64,000 nucleotides of DNA from an uncultured Clostridia bacterium (GCA_944381185.1 CALWKE010000001.1:372001-436000), one strand, 5' to 3'; shown: positions 16,920-26,196, counted from the stretch's first letter. Notes: generated from the sequence alone by a model not told the origin. Translations and numbers: made by a program.

Positions 16920-17947
16920 TGGGCGAAGTTATTAGTTTGAATCCTGACCTTAAGGTTAAAAGTCCTGAATATATCGATTTTCTTTTTGGAAGAGTTGCAG
17001 ACGGAATTAAGGCAAACAAACCTGAACTTGCTCAAATGATGGTTGATTTTGCACTGACTCCAAATGAACATTTAGAGGCTCTTGACAATATTTTTGAATA
17101 TTGCTTTAAAGGCAAATGCCCTTCTGATACTCCAAAAATATTTTTGGTTATCTCACAAACTGGCGGTGGCAAAAGCGGACTGACTGCCGAAATTTTGCGA
17201 AACAATCCAAACACTGTTGTCATTGACTCGGACGCATTTAAGGCATTTAATCCAAAAAAACACGAGATTGAAAAAAATTATCCAACACTCTATGGCTTTT
17301 TAACTGGGCTTGATGCATATCTTCACAGAGATGAAATTTATGATTGGGCACTTGACCAAGGCTATAATGTTTTGATTGAAGTTGCACCATCAACAAAAGA
17401 AAGGCTTTTCAACATTAACTTTGAAGAACTTTTGGCTCATGGCTATAAAATTGAAGCCAACATTTTGGCTGTTTCACTTGCAAATAGTTTGGTTTCTGTT
17501 CATGAACGCTTTGAAGGTCAAATTGAAGGTGGAATGGACGCACCAAAACTCACCGACCTTAAGCGTGCAACTGATTCTTTTGATGCAGTTGAGTTAATTT
17601 TAAAAGATATTTTAGACCTTGACTTTGTTGACTTAAAGGTTTGGAGGCGTGGCAAATTTAGCAATGAAGATGAAGAAATGGTTCCCCCACCACAACTTGT
17701 TTCAGAGTCAAAGGAAACTGCTCAAGAAGATTTCAAAAACGCAAGAGTTCAAGATGAATCTTTAGCAATGGAAACCATTGATGAACGAATTCAAATGGTT
17801 AAAGACTCTATGAAGCAGAGAAATGCCCCTGAAGACCAAATTGAACAATTTAAAAAGATTATTGATGTTATTGAGCAAGCAAAGAAGGCTTTAAACATAA
17901 AGCCAAAATCATCTTCTTCAAAACCAAATCCAAAAGATAATGATTAA
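16919..17947 (+). CDS. Zeta-toxin family kinase
   Basis: P-loop kinase of the zeta/PezT family, whose members phosphorylate UDP-activated sugars and block wall synthesis. Of 342 residues, the kinase domain spans about 75-250: Walker A in SQTGGGKSG (about 80-88), then VVIDSDAFKAFNPKH (about 100-115), which carries the catalytic Asp region, and EVAPSTKERLF near 155. A charged C-terminal extension (about 260-342) ends in KPKSSSSKPNPKDND and is likely disordered. The upstream 69-residue gene overlaps its start. A strong terminator follows. Confidence 0.8.
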   Translation: MGEVISLNPDLKVKSPEYIDFLFGRVADGIKANKPELAQMMVDFALTPNEHLEALDNIFEYCFKGKCPSDTPKIFLVISQTGGGKSGLTAEILRNNPNTVVIDSDAFKAFNPKKHEIEKNYPTLYGFLTGLDAYLHRDEIYDWALDQGYNVLIEVAPSTKERLFNINFEELLAHGYKIEANILAVSLANSLVSVHERFEGQIEGGMDAPKLTDLKRATDSFDAVELILKDILDLDFVDLKVWRRGKFSNEDEEMVPPPQLVSESKETAQEDFKNARVQDESLAMETIDERIQMVKDSMKQRNAPEDQIEQFKKIIDVIEQAKKALNIKPKSSSSKPNPKDND

Positions 17948-17955
17948 TAATAATT

Positions 17956-17990
17956 AAAAAAAACAAGTGCATAAAGCACTTGTTTTTTTT
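17956..17990. terminator. Bidirectional terminator
   Basis: AAAAAAACAAGTGC (from 17957) pairs with GCACTTGTTTTTTT (from 17975) with a 4-base loop. It serves both the zeta operon and the converging GNAT operon. Confidence 0.92.
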
Positions 17991-17996
17991 CCATTT

Positions 17997-18518
17997 CTAT
18001 TTTATTTCTATCCAAAAACGAAGCATTGTTAATTCGCCATTTTGAGCTTCACTTTCAAACACCCCACCATTTGCAAGTATCGTTTTTGCCGAAGCAATGT
18101 TTTCTTTTTTGCAGGTGATTAAAACTTTATTCAGTCCAAAATTTCTGCACCAAACAAGTGCTTGTTTAAGCATTTCTTTTGCGTAACCTTTTCGCCTTTC
18201 ATCAACTCTAACTGAATAACCAATGTGCCCGCCATACTTTGAAAGATAAGGCGTGTTTATGTTATGCCTAACTTGAAGCATTCCCACAACATTTTCACTT
18301 TCATCAATTGCCACGAACTGCGTTGCAGGAACTCTGCCCTCGGGCAAATTTATTCCCTTTCTATACATTTCACTCTCTTCTATCCAAGCATCAACATCTG
18401 TGTTTTTTAATGAGCCCGAGCCGTCCATTCCCGAGCCGTTTTCAAGCATAATCTTCTTATATTCTTCACACTGTTTTTTATATTTTTTATCTAAAATAAC
18501 CAATTTAATATTGCTCAT
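17997..18518 (-). CDS. GNAT family N-acetyltransferase
   Basis: Acetyl-CoA-dependent acyltransferase of 173 residues. The acetyl-CoA pyrophosphate-binding motif is in GYSVRVDERRKGYAKEML (about 100-118), preceded by the core strand ENVVGMLQVRHN. The C-terminal AKTILANGGVFESEA is the usual motif B region. The substrate cannot be predicted. It lies 16 bases after the amidohydrolase gene on the same strand, so they form an operon. AGGTTAAG upstream is a weak ribosome binding site. Confidence 0.85.
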   Translation of the reverse strand: MSNIKLVILDKKYKKQCEEYKKIMLENGSGMDGSGSLKNTDVDAWIEESEMYRKGINLPEGRVPATQFVAIDESENVVGMLQVRHNINTPYLSKYGGHIGYSVRVDERRKGYAKEMLKQALVWCRNFGLNKVLITCKKENIASAKTILANGGVFESEAQNGELTMLRFWIEIK

Positions 18519-18534
18519 ACTTTTCTTAACCTCA

Positions 18535-19485
18535 TTAAAGACCTAACATATTCTCTTGCCCACTTTCAAATTCACTTGTTTTAATTGGCTCACAAAATGA
18601 CCTTGCATTATCACTGAAAATCTTTTGCTTCAAACTTTCTGAAATTTGCAATTTTTCTGCAAGGCTTTTTAACTCTTTAATCGAACCGAATGGAGCATCT
18701 GACCCCGCCAAAATTCTGTCTTCAGGCACAAATCTTAAAAGATATTTCAATAAATTTTCTTCTGACATTCCAGCAAATTTTTGACCATCAAACACCTTTT
18801 GTGTTGTTCCTTGACCCACACTTGAAAGATAATAAGACGGGCTGATATCAATATAAACATTTGGCATTCTTCCAATTTGTTTAAGTGTTTTTTCATCAAA
18901 TCTTGCAGAGTGCGCCAAACAAACTTTGCCACCATATTGCTTTGCAAACTTTAATGCGTTTTCAGGCTTGTCATAATCTGTTACACCAGTATGAATAATA
19001 ACAGGATAATCATAATTAAAATTCCCGTGATTGAACCCAGCTTTGTGAATTCCAAAACTATATGCGTTAGGGTGAAATTTCAAACCAAAAAATCTGCCTT
19101 TAAAATCATTTTCTAACCTTTTTAAAATTTCACTTGCAAGTTCTCTGTTGCATGGAAGTAAAACAAACGGATAAACGTTATCTTTTCCACTGCAACTCTC
19201 AATTAATTCTTTATTTAAATTATAAAAATAATCAGCATCAAGTGCTTGTGGGGTTAACCCCAATTCCCTTGCATGCTCAAAATAATATCCACTTCCGTCA
19301 CGCGAAAACTTAATTCGAGCCCCACCAACCGAAACATCTATGCCATCTGTTTTTGCAAAAATTGATTCATCTATTGGATTAGACATAACAATAGCACCCA
19401 AAACTCCATTTTTGCCCATATCATTTTCAAGTTTTTGCAGTGTGAATTTACTATCTAAATGAATGTGTCCATCAAAAATTTCCAT
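18535..19485 (-). CDS. Amidohydrolase-family metal-dependent hydrolase
   Basis: TIM-barrel hydrolase of 316 residues in the amidohydrolase_2 group. The metal-binding HxH is at the N-terminus (FDGHIHLDSK), and further ligands are in GLKFHPNAY, VIIHTG, CLAHSAR and LAGSDAPFG, the last giving the conserved Asp. A longer frame reaches 19575, but AAGGAAAT precedes the ATG at 19485 and the HxH then lies at its usual position. It is followed by the GNAT gene. The substrate is unknown; related enzymes act as decarboxylases or lactonases. Confidence 0.85.
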   Translation of the reverse strand: MEIFDGHIHLDSKFTLQKLENDMGKNGVLGAIVMSNPIDESIFAKTDGIDVSVGGARIKFSRDGSGYYFEHARELGLTPQALDADYFYNLNKELIESCSGKDNVYPFVLLPCNRELASEILKRLENDFKGRFFGLKFHPNAYSFGIHKAGFNHGNFNYDYPVIIHTGVTDYDKPENALKFAKQYGGKVCLAHSARFDEKTLKQIGRMPNVYIDISPSYYLSSVGQGTTQKVFDGQKFAGMSEENLLKYLLRFVPEDRILAGSDAPFGSIKELKSLAEKLQISESLKQKIFSDNARSFCEPIKTSEFESGQENMLGL

Positions 19486-19843
19486 ATTAATTTCCTTATT
19501 AATTTGCCTGTTTGCCAATAACTTTTTAGTATAACTATATTCTATCACAATTTTTGCATAATAACAATATTTCATAAGAATTAATCGCCAATGTTTTTAT
19601 TTTTAACACCACACATCAAATTTTAAAAAGTAATTGACTTTTTGCTCTGCAGTTGCTATAATTCTCTTGTTTTTAGTCTTATACATTTATTTGCTAATCA
19701 ATAAATTTGTAAAATTTTGTTTCACAAAAATCTCGCCAAACTCAAAAATATGCCCATTGAACTCTCCAACAAAACGCTAAAATATAAAAATGGCAAATTT
19801 AACCACTTGAAAAATAACAAAATTTAACTCAAAAACTGAATAT

Positions 19844-19882
19844 GCTGATGTGGCTCAGGGGTAGAGCAACACCTTGGTAAGG
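19844..19882 (+). pseudogene. 5' half of split chromosomal tRNA-Thr(GGT)
   Basis: Acceptor strand GCTGATG, D arm GCTC-AGGGGTA-GAGC and anticodon arm ACACC-TTGGTAA-GG, then the sequence departs from tRNA. The 3' half at 33578-33623 supplies GGTGT, a variable loop, the T arm GCGGG/CCCGC and CATCAGC-T-CCA. Joined at the shared CTTGGTAAGG, every stem pairs perfectly and the anticodon is GGT. I read this as the original gene, split by insertion of element A. Confidence 0.85.
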
Positions 19883-19912
19883 AAATTTTAGCGCCTAAAA
19901 AAGACTAAAAAA
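19874..19912. repeat. Conserved left end of element A (att core plus 30 bases)
   Basis: Begins with TTGGTAAGG, followed by AAATTTTAGCGCCTAA and an A-rich stretch. The same 39 bases, with two mismatches, occur at 41281-41319 at the left end of element B. In both places an intact tRNA-Thr follows within about 45 bases. Confidence 0.85.
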
Positions 19913-19942
19913 TTTAATAAAAATTGCCCATTTTGGGCTTAT

Positions 19943-20018
19943 GCTGATGTGGCTTAGCCGGTAAAGCACCACCTTGGTAAGGTGGAGACCACGGGTTCGA
20001 GTCCCGTCATCAGCTCCA
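19943..20018 (+). tRNA. tRNA-Thr (GGT), element-borne
   Basis: Complete cloverleaf: acceptor GCTGATG/CATCAGC, D arm, anticodon arm CCACC-TTGGTAA-GGTGG (anticodon GGT), T arm ACGGG-TTCGAGT-CCCGT, discriminator T and encoded CCA. It sits inside the left end of element A, 60 bases from the split chromosomal copy, and its D and T arms differ from that copy. It presumably replaces the disrupted gene. Confidence 0.95.
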
Positions 20019-20022
20019 TTCA

Positions 20023-20071
20023 TAAAACCCTTGAAACCCTAGTAAAATAGGCACTTTCAGGGGTTTTCTTT
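20023..20071 (+). terminator. Terminator after tRNA-Thr
   Basis: AAAACCCTTGAAA pairs with TTTCAGGGGTTTT, followed by CTTTATT. The intact tRNA-Thr in element B has a similarly placed hairpin. Confidence 0.7.
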
Positions 20072-20109
20072 ATTACTTAAATTTTATAAGTTTTTTATCA
20101 AAAAATCAT

Positions 20110-20243
20110 TTGCTGTCAATTTTAGGACTAATTGCTGTCAAATTATGGACAAAAAAATAGACCGATAGTCAAAAGATAACTCATCGGTCTAAATCTTTTA
20201 TAAACTGCCTAAAACTAACATATTTGCTGTCAATTGCTGTCAA
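20110..20243. repeat. Candidate integrase arm sites, left end of element A
   Basis: TTGCTGTCAA occurs four times in the same orientation: 20110-20119, 20132-20141, and a tandem pair at 20224-20243. A 16-base motif, AACTGCCTAAAACTAA, lies at 20203-20218. Both have counterparts at the right end of element A. Confidence 0.65.
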
Positions 20244-20247
20244 TTAA

Positions 20248-22422
20248 TCATCTATTAATTCTATTTTTAAAATATTGTTCTATCTCTTTTTTTGTATATC
20301 CATCATCAACACACCCTTTTTCATAAGACATTATATAAACTGCCCTATAAAGATTTAATTCTGCGTTCAAATCAATAGGTTCTTTTAAATCTTTTATTAA
20401 AATATCATAAACCTTTTTCATATCAAATTCTTCTTGCAATGATTTATCATATCTATAGGTTTTTTCTCCGTTTCCAGTAAGGTTCTGACCATAACCACAA
20501 AAATTTTTTATGAAATTTAAAACATCAACTTCTTCTTTTATTACTCTATTGGTTAATCCTTTACAAACATTAATGTCTATATGTTTCATTAAGTAGTAAT
20601 ACTGCACATAGTTGCTATCTGAAAAATTTTCTTTATTATTTAAATATCCCGTTAATTCATTTTTTACTAATTGTTCTATTGTTTCTAACTCTGGTATTGT
20701 TATAATTTTTTCTTTTTCTTCATTTATGCTACCATCAGATACTTTACCAGATGAAAATTGTAATGAGCGAAGCAAATCTACTTTTGTATCATTAAGTTTG
20801 CCTGATGTATATATTTGGGTCAAAAACTCAACAACATTTATTTTTTCTTTATTTTTTTGGATATATTTTTTAATTATATATTCTATTCTTCGGTCACAAT
20901 CAACTTTAAATGCTTCATATTCAAAAAGCTCTGGTTCTAGAATATCAGAGAACTCTATCAACCAATTTATAATATCTCTTGCTCGTTTTTCGTTTAATTT
21001 ATTCTCAATATAATAAGAAATATATGATAAAAATTCAGACAATTCTTTATTTATATTTAATTGTTTAATTAATGTCATAAAGTCATCTTTGCAATAATTA
21101 GCAATTATATTATCAATATCCGATCTATTATATGATAGTTTTTCATCTTCAAATTGATAGTAGTTGCTGAAGTTCTCTGCAATGCAACAAAATCCTCTGA
21201 TTTTCATTTCTTGATATTGATAAGTTGTATATCCCCATGCTACATTAAATGAGTGAGAAATTTTAGGAAATAAGAAATATAAACTCTCTTTAATAAAATA
21301 AAGCTCATCTTCATTATATTTACTTTGAAGTTTTTCTAAAAAACTTGTAACAATTTCTTTTATACGTTTTTTCTCTTTTTCATCACTAGAATAATAATAA
21401 AATACTCCAGTAAATTTTTCTTGATTTTTAAAAATAAAGTTTCTAACATCTGGATATTTAATTTCTAGTAAAGTCATTATGCAAAAATCATGCATGTCTA
21501 TATTGTTTTTTAAAGCTTCAAATTTAGGAATAAAAACATTTAAATATCTGTGTACATCTCTCAAATTTAAAAATTGTTGCCAAAAACTGGTTCTCGCTAA
21601 ATCATTGTTTCGTGTAGGTAAAAAAGCATTTAAATTATTGCAAATTGTATTTAATTTTTCAACTAAAACATTTTGCACTTTAAGTTGGGAAACATCAGGC
21701 ATGTTGATAGGTAATTGAATTATCTTTTCAATATATTCTTCAGCATGTTCTTTTTGAGAGTTCTGTAATGCGGAAACCACAACATCTTTATCCATTGCCA
21801 AAACATATATAACATTTTTGAAATCAGCTAACAACTTAACCAATTGAAAAATTTGGCAGATTTCAATATCGCTTAATCGGTCAACATCATCGATAAAAAC
21901 GATAATTTTTTTATCCAACTTCAATAGTTTTTTGGAAATTTTTATTTTGATTTCTTCTAATGATTTTTTATATGTTAAATTTTCTAAGGTTTCACCATAT
22001 TCCTTAATCAAAGGTGCTATTGTTGTTGCGTAAGGCGAGATAATCGGAACATACTTTCCAAAAGATAAGACTTGAGCAATTCTTTTAAAGAAATTACCTA
22101 GTTTGGTAAATATCTTATGATAATTTACCATATCTAATTGATTATAAAACTCTTTAAAAAAACATTGTATTAGTTCATCTTGCCCTTTAAAATTCCATGG
22201 ATTAAAGTGTATTACTTTATATTTTTGTTCTTCCAATTTGGTTGTTGTTAAATTTATAATCGAAGTTTTCCCCGAGCCCCACTTTCCATATAGACCTATT
22301 GTTAATGAATCTGTATCTTTATAAGAAGTTAGAATGTCATTAAAGTTTTCTACAAACTTTTTTCTTCCTAGAACATCCTCTTCTTTTTTTGTTATTGGCT
22401 TGTCTGCATTTACACTAATCAT
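20248..22422 (-). CDS. KAP-family P-loop NTPase
   Basis: Predicted ATPase of 724 residues. Walker A is YGKWGSGKTS (about 45-54) and Walker B is IVFIDDVDRLSD (about 172-183), within the KAP NTPase domain (PF07693). The insertion between them (about 95-140) contains a moderately hydrophobic segment (VLSFGKYVPIISPYATTIAPLI), a weak version of the membrane insert seen in many KAP proteins. The C-terminal half is helical and unassigned. It is the most terminal cargo gene at the integrase side of element A. KAP NTPases recur in phage-defence loci, so a defence role is likely but unproven. GGAG precedes the ATG. Confidence 0.85.
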   Translation of the reverse strand: MISVNADKPITKKEEDVLGRKKFVENFNDILTSYKDTDSLTIGLYGKWGSGKTSIINLTTTKLEEQKYKVIHFNPWNFKGQDELIQCFFKEFYNQLDMVNYHKIFTKLGNFFKRIAQVLSFGKYVPIISPYATTIAPLIKEYGETLENLTYKKSLEEIKIKISKKLLKLDKKIIVFIDDVDRLSDIEICQIFQLVKLLADFKNVIYVLAMDKDVVVSALQNSQKEHAEEYIEKIIQLPINMPDVSQLKVQNVLVEKLNTICNNLNAFLPTRNNDLARTSFWQQFLNLRDVHRYLNVFIPKFEALKNNIDMHDFCIMTLLEIKYPDVRNFIFKNQEKFTGVFYYYSSDEKEKKRIKEIVTSFLEKLQSKYNEDELYFIKESLYFLFPKISHSFNVAWGYTTYQYQEMKIRGFCCIAENFSNYYQFEDEKLSYNRSDIDNIIANYCKDDFMTLIKQLNINKELSEFLSYISYYIENKLNEKRARDIINWLIEFSDILEPELFEYEAFKVDCDRRIEYIIKKYIQKNKEKINVVEFLTQIYTSGKLNDTKVDLLRSLQFSSGKVSDGSINEEKEKIITIPELETIEQLVKNELTGYLNNKENFSDSNYVQYYYLMKHIDINVCKGLTNRVIKEEVDVLNFIKNFCGYGQNLTGNGEKTYRYDKSLQEEFDMKKVYDILIKDLKEPIDLNAELNLYRAVYIMSYEKGCVDDGYTKKEIEQYFKNRINR

Positions 22423-22490
22423 ATTTTCTCCATAAGGTTTTACAAAATGATTATAACATAAAATGTATTTTTTTTCAATATTTTATGACA

Positions 22491-23888
22491 TCACATTTCA
22501 AAATTTTGATCTCGTTTACGTATCCTTTCTTTGTGTTCTTCCATAAGGCATTTAAACATCTCATCAAATTCATCGTCAGTCATGTTTTTGACAAGTTTTT
22601 CTTTCCTATTTTCAAGAATATTATTGCGCTTTTCTCTCACCAATGCCATCTGATCTTTCTTTACTTTCTCATTAAATTTTTCCATTGTTTGTCTAATATA
22701 TTTATTATCAACAGAGTTATACACAGTGATCGTTGTTTTCACATCTCTATGTCCTAATAATTGTTGAATAACTTTTGGATTTTCGTTCATTTCAAAAAGC
22801 ATATTAGAAAATGTATGTCTTAATCCGTGAAAGTGAATATTGAATTTGTCCAGTCCATTTCTTCTCTTAAATCTGTCAAATATCTTTCTAGTTCCAGAAT
22901 AAGTCCTATAACTTCCATCATCATTTGCAAACACAAAAGATGTAGGAGATGTTAAAATTGCAGTCACAGCAGGGTCGGCTTGTTGCCTATGATTTTGTTT
23001 GTCTTTCCATTGTTTTAAAGTCTCTATGACAATATCGGCGACAGGTATTTCTCTTACACTGCAAGTTGTTTTCGTATCGCCAATGACTGTTATTCGGTCT
23101 TTAATATTACCTTGTTCATCAAACTTAGGCACTTGCGTTATCGCTCTTTCAACTTTTATTGTCTTGTTGTCAAAGTCTATATTTTTCCATTTTAAAGCAA
23201 GAGCCTCACCAATGCGAAGTCCCGCAAACATAAGAGTAATGCAAAGCGGTTTGATAAAATTTGCTTCATCTTTATTTAATGCGTTTAAAAATTTATCTCT
23301 AATCTCTGGTGGCATTGCTTTATATTTTTCATCATCGTTTGCTTGATAAATATTCCGTTTACCTTTAATTTTTACTTTTAGTGTAGGATTGACAAGTATC
23401 CATTTATTATCAATTGCATATTCAAAAAATTGGTTTAATAAGTGTTTGCATTTTTTGACAGTGTCATTGCTATAGCCTTGTTCCATTAAATTATTAACCA
23501 ATTTTTGTATAGCATAGTTATCTATTTCATAAACTTTCATTTTGCCTATTAGTGGAGCAATGTGCAATTTGAAATTTCTAATGTTGCCTTCAAATGTTCG
23601 TGGACTTACAGCACTCTTTTTAAAGGTCATAAGATATTCAAACATTAAAGTTTCAAGATTATTATTTTCAACTAATTCATAAGAATTACTTTTTAATCTG
23701 CCACTTATTTCGGATAGTTTTTTAACAACTTCTGCTTGTGTTTTTCCATAGATTGTTTTTCTAATAATCTTCCCATTCTCATCATAGCCCATCGTTAAAG
23801 CTCCGCCCCAACGACCATCACTTCTTTGAAAAATCGAACCTTCATTATTTGCTCTACGAGTTCTCTTGACTGCTTTCTTTTTAGCCAT
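22491..23888 (-). CDS. int: Tyrosine integrase of element A
   Basis: Site-specific recombinase of 465 residues. An N-terminal arm-binding, AP2-like region (about 12-60, EGSIFQRSDGRWGG...) is followed by a SAM-like core-binding domain (about 70-170) and the catalytic domain. Catalytic residues are visible: Arg in FAGLRIGEALALKW, HxxR in FHGLRHTF, His in LLGHRDVK, and the nucleophile in TITVYN. A lysine-rich tail follows. The start overlaps the excisionase-like gene by 8 bases. It is closely related to the integrase at 41694-43100, in line with the shared element ends. Confidence 0.93.
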   Translation of the reverse strand: MAKKKAVKRTRRANNEGSIFQRSDGRWGGALTMGYDENGKIIRKTIYGKTQAEVVKKLSEISGRLKSNSYELVENNNLETLMFEYLMTFKKSAVSPRTFEGNIRNFKLHIAPLIGKMKVYEIDNYAIQKLVNNLMEQGYSNDTVKKCKHLLNQFFEYAIDNKWILVNPTLKVKIKGKRNIYQANDDEKYKAMPPEIRDKFLNALNKDEANFIKPLCITLMFAGLRIGEALALKWKNIDFDNKTIKVERAITQVPKFDEQGNIKDRITVIGDTKTTCSVREIPVADIVIETLKQWKDKQNHRQQADPAVTAILTSPTSFVFANDDGSYRTYSGTRKIFDRFKRRNGLDKFNIHFHGLRHTFSNMLFEMNENPKVIQQLLGHRDVKTTITVYNSVDNKYIRQTMEKFNEKVKKDQMALVREKRNNILENRKEKLVKNMTDDEFDEMFKCLMEEHKERIRKRDQNFEM

Positions 23889-24138
23889 TTTTCACCTCGC
23901 TTTCAGTTTTGGTAAGTGTCAACCAAGTCACAAAATTAAGCACACTAACAACTTGTCTTTTGCCGACTTTTGTCGTTGGAAAGTTCTTGCTTCGCATAAG
24001 ATTTCTCACATTATCTCTGCCAAGTCCAGTGATTTTGATAAGGTCCTCACAGTCTAAAAAATCTTTGTTGTATTTAGTTGAAATTCGGTCAACTTCCGCT
24101 TGTATAAGTTCGTTTAAATTTAAGTTTGTATAGTTCAT
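23881..24138 (-). CDS. Excisionase-like DNA-binding protein
   Basis: Eighty-five residues. The core DCEDLIKITGLGRDNVRNLMRSKNFPTTKVGKRQVV-type region is a winged helix-turn-helix of the MerR/excisionase kind, cut here for length: the helix pair lies at about 30-50 and the wing at about 52-62. It precedes and overlaps the integrase gene, the usual place for a recombination directionality factor. A close relative lies at 43100-43351 beside the element B integrase. GAGGAG lies 7 bases from the ATG. Confidence 0.8.
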   Translation of the reverse strand: MNYTNLNLNELIQAEVDRISTKYNKDFLDCEDLIKITGLGRDNVRNLMRSKNFPTTKVGKRQVVSVLNFVTWLTLTKTESEVKNG

Positions 24139-24315
24139 TTTTGTCTCCTCAAAAAATTAAAATTTTCTTTTCTAAATCTATAAAATTTCTCTATTCTAAA
24201 TTTTTGAGAAAGAACGCATGGTAGCCTTACTTCTTTCTGCATAATAACAAATTTTCTATATTTAAAAGGGCGTCTGGGTATCCCAGCAAAGCCCAAAATG
24301 ACGAGAAAATCAAAA

Positions 24316-24391
24316 ATTTTAAGTGTATCAGTAAAAAGTGTTTTATTTAGGCACTTTTTAGCACTTAAAATGATTTTTGTTTCTCGCTTAT
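24316..24391. other. Conserved stem-loop of element A (oriT, terminator or RNA)
   Basis: Outer stem ATTTTAAGTG (24316-24325)/CACTTAAAAT (24362-24371) and inner stem AAAAAGTG (24333-24340)/CACTTTTT (24352-24359) enclose the loop TTTTATTTAGG. They are followed by TTTGTTTCTCGCTTAT (24376-24391). Element B has the same arrangement at 43498-43578 with a nearly identical loop and flank but different stem bases. It lies between relaxase and excisionase genes. Confidence 0.6.
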
Positions 24392-24423
24392 GCTCTATAC
24401 CATAAATATCCATAAAAACTATA

Positions 24424-25620
24424 TTACATTTCAAAATCACTACTTAAATATCCTTGCTCAATCAGTGTTTTAATTCTCATTTCTTCAAGTGTATTCATAT
24501 AGTCTTGAAATGCTTTAATAGTTTCGTATTCAACCTTTGAATTAAGGTATAAACATTCGTCAAGTTCCTTCATTAACTTGGTTTTTTGAATGCGTTTTTC
24601 CACCAAATTCTTTGCATTCAATTTCAACCTTTCGTTCTCTTTAAGTTTTAAATTTTTAGCACTTTCAATAACAATATTTCCAAGCCTTCGATAAATATCA
24701 TTCATCATTTTATCTCCAACACTTTGGACTGGTTTATCATATCCATTACGCCTGCAATAGTTATTCACAAGTTCATCTTTTTCTTTCACCATTTCATCAA
24801 AATCTTGTTTGTAAAGTGATATATTTGAATTGTGTTTAATTATGTAGTTTGAAATATTATCAACTTGCGATTTTAAATTTTGCATACTTTTAGAGTTATA
24901 AAAGATTGGTGTATTTTGTGGAATTTGATTTGCAAGACTTATTAGCATATTCTTTAATTTAAGGCCGGAAATTCCGTTTATTTCTTCTTTAAAACTCTTT
25001 GTAAAGTCAGTCCTTATCTTTATCTCTCTTGCCTTAAAATCAGTTGCAGTGAATTCAATATTTGCCTTAAACTCGTCTATTGCCTTTGATGATATTCGTC
25101 CACGAGAAAAACCTTTTTCATTGCCTCTAATTCGCAAAGGTTGTTTTTCAAAAAAGACTATATGAATATGTCTGTTATCAGTATTTTCGTGAAGTCCTGC
25201 AAACCATTCAATATTGTTAGGATTAAGACCTGCTCGTTTGAAATATTTAGGCAGTTCACTCTTAACAAGATTGTATGCTTGCTCAAAATTCGCACACCAC
25301 TTTTTGCCGAACTTCTCTTCAAAAGAGATAACACCACTCCAAATAACCGACTTTGTTTTTCTTAAATCTTTTCTCACTTGAGCAATATCTTCACTTTTCA
25401 TCTTACCATTTTGATTAAATATTCCAGATGACTTAGAATTGTTATTTGAATACTCGATAAAATCAAGTTTTTGCAAATCTTTAATGCCAGTTGCAATGTA
25501 TTTTAAATAGTCACTATACTTATTTGAAGAATAGTAATCTCTCTTATCTTGCATTTTCGTATCTTTGTAGTGGGGTAGAAAAAACTCTTGCATATACACA
25601 ACATTAGGAACACTATTCAT
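24424..25620 (-). CDS. MobL-type relaxase
   Basis: DNA-nicking mobilisation protein of 398 residues. The metal-binding histidine motif is GLHENTDNRHIHIVFFE (His144, His151, His153). The N-terminal half has Tyr-rich segments (RDYYSSNKYSDYLKY, about 27-41) that may provide the catalytic tyrosine. The C-terminal half is helical and rich in Lys/Glu. It overlaps the preceding accessory gene by 8 bases. It is clearly related to the relaxase at 50176-51348, which supports a common origin of elements A and B. Confidence 0.85.
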   Translation of the reverse strand: MNSVPNVVYMQEFFLPHYKDTKMQDKRDYYSSNKYSDYLKYIATGIKDLQKLDFIEYSNNNSKSSGIFNQNGKMKSEDIAQVRKDLRKTKSVIWSGVISFEEKFGKKWCANFEQAYNLVKSELPKYFKRAGLNPNNIEWFAGLHENTDNRHIHIVFFEKQPLRIRGNEKGFSRGRISSKAIDEFKANIEFTATDFKAREIKIRTDFTKSFKEEINGISGLKLKNMLISLANQIPQNTPIFYNSKSMQNLKSQVDNISNYIIKHNSNISLYKQDFDEMVKEKDELVNNYCRRNGYDKPVQSVGDKMMNDIYRRLGNIVIESAKNLKLKENERLKLNAKNLVEKRIQKTKLMKELDECLYLNSKVEYETIKAFQDYMNTLEEMRIKTLIEQGYLSSDFEM

Positions 25621-26071
25621 TCAACAACTCTCGCAAGTGATTTTGTTTTTCTTCGTCAAGTCCATACTCATCAAGTGGAGTGTATTTCCAATTGTTTGTG
25701 TAGTTGTGTATATTGATATTGCTAAGCTTGGTTAGTATTTTAGTTATTAAATGCAAAAGAGATTGATTAGTTTTAATCTCAGCATTTGTTTGAATATAGT
25801 CCATTTTTTGCCTACCCACAATATTTGCAAGTTTCTCATCTATGCTTTGTAGATATTTTTTAATTTCTGAAAAGTTTATACTTTGATTTATAACATTATC
25901 TCCAAGCAGTTTATCCGCACCAACCAAAGCAAAATACTTTACCATATCACTTTTGCTGTCAAACTTATCTGCAAACATTTTAATTGCTCTTTCAAAAACC
26001 TTGTTTTCTTCTTCATCATACACCCGAAACAAATAACAATTCTTTAAATCTTTTGTTTTTATTCTTGCCAT
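25613..26071 (-). CDS. Mobilisation accessory protein (MobC-like)
   Basis: About 152 residues. The N-terminus (RIKTKDLKNCYLFRVYDEEENKVFERAIKMFADKFDSKSD) resembles a ribbon-helix-helix domain that would bind the transfer origin; it is shown here by position only (about 1-45). The C-terminal part is helical. A frame extending 4 codons upstream exists, but GGGAGG sits 5 bases before the ATG at 26071. It overlaps the relaxase gene. The counterpart in element B is at 51345-51785. Naming as MobC-like rests on position and size. Confidence 0.6.
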   Translation of the reverse strand: MARIKTKDLKNCYLFRVYDEEENKVFERAIKMFADKFDSKSDMVKYFALVGADKLLGDNVINQSINFSEIKKYLQSIDEKLANIVGRQKMDYIQTNAEIKTNQSLLHLITKILTKLSNINIHNYTNNWKYTPLDEYGLDEEKQNHLRELLNE

Positions 26072-26163
26072 AAAACCTCCCAATAATTTTTAAAGTCTTT
26101 CTATATCTTTTCCTATTTCAAATTAAAGGGACAATAATTTTCACCTCCTTTTAATTTACAACA

Positions 26164-26196
26164 AAAAAAAGAACTGTCGGCGGATAACAGTTCTCT
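26164..26196 (-). terminator. Terminator inside the mobilisation operon
   Basis: AGAACTGT (26170-26177) pairs with ACAGTTCT (26187-26194). On the minus strand a run of eight T follows. It sits between the sigma-like regulator gene and the accessory gene, so those may be separately controlled. Confidence 0.85.

Larger units (their letters stand above)
19486..20247. other. Left junction region of element A
   Basis: Gene-free for proteins. From left to right it holds an AT-rich stretch with no recognised signal (19486-19840), the 5' half of a split tRNA-Thr, a conserved element end, an intact tRNA-Thr with terminator, and candidate integrase arm sites. Each is listed separately. Confidence 0.8.

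Noticed and set aside
24135-24440. Open frame of 101 codons on the minus strand between relaxase and excisionase genes
   Set aside because: It runs through the conserved stem-loop, has no good ribosome binding site, an odd basic/aromatic composition, and no counterpart in element B.
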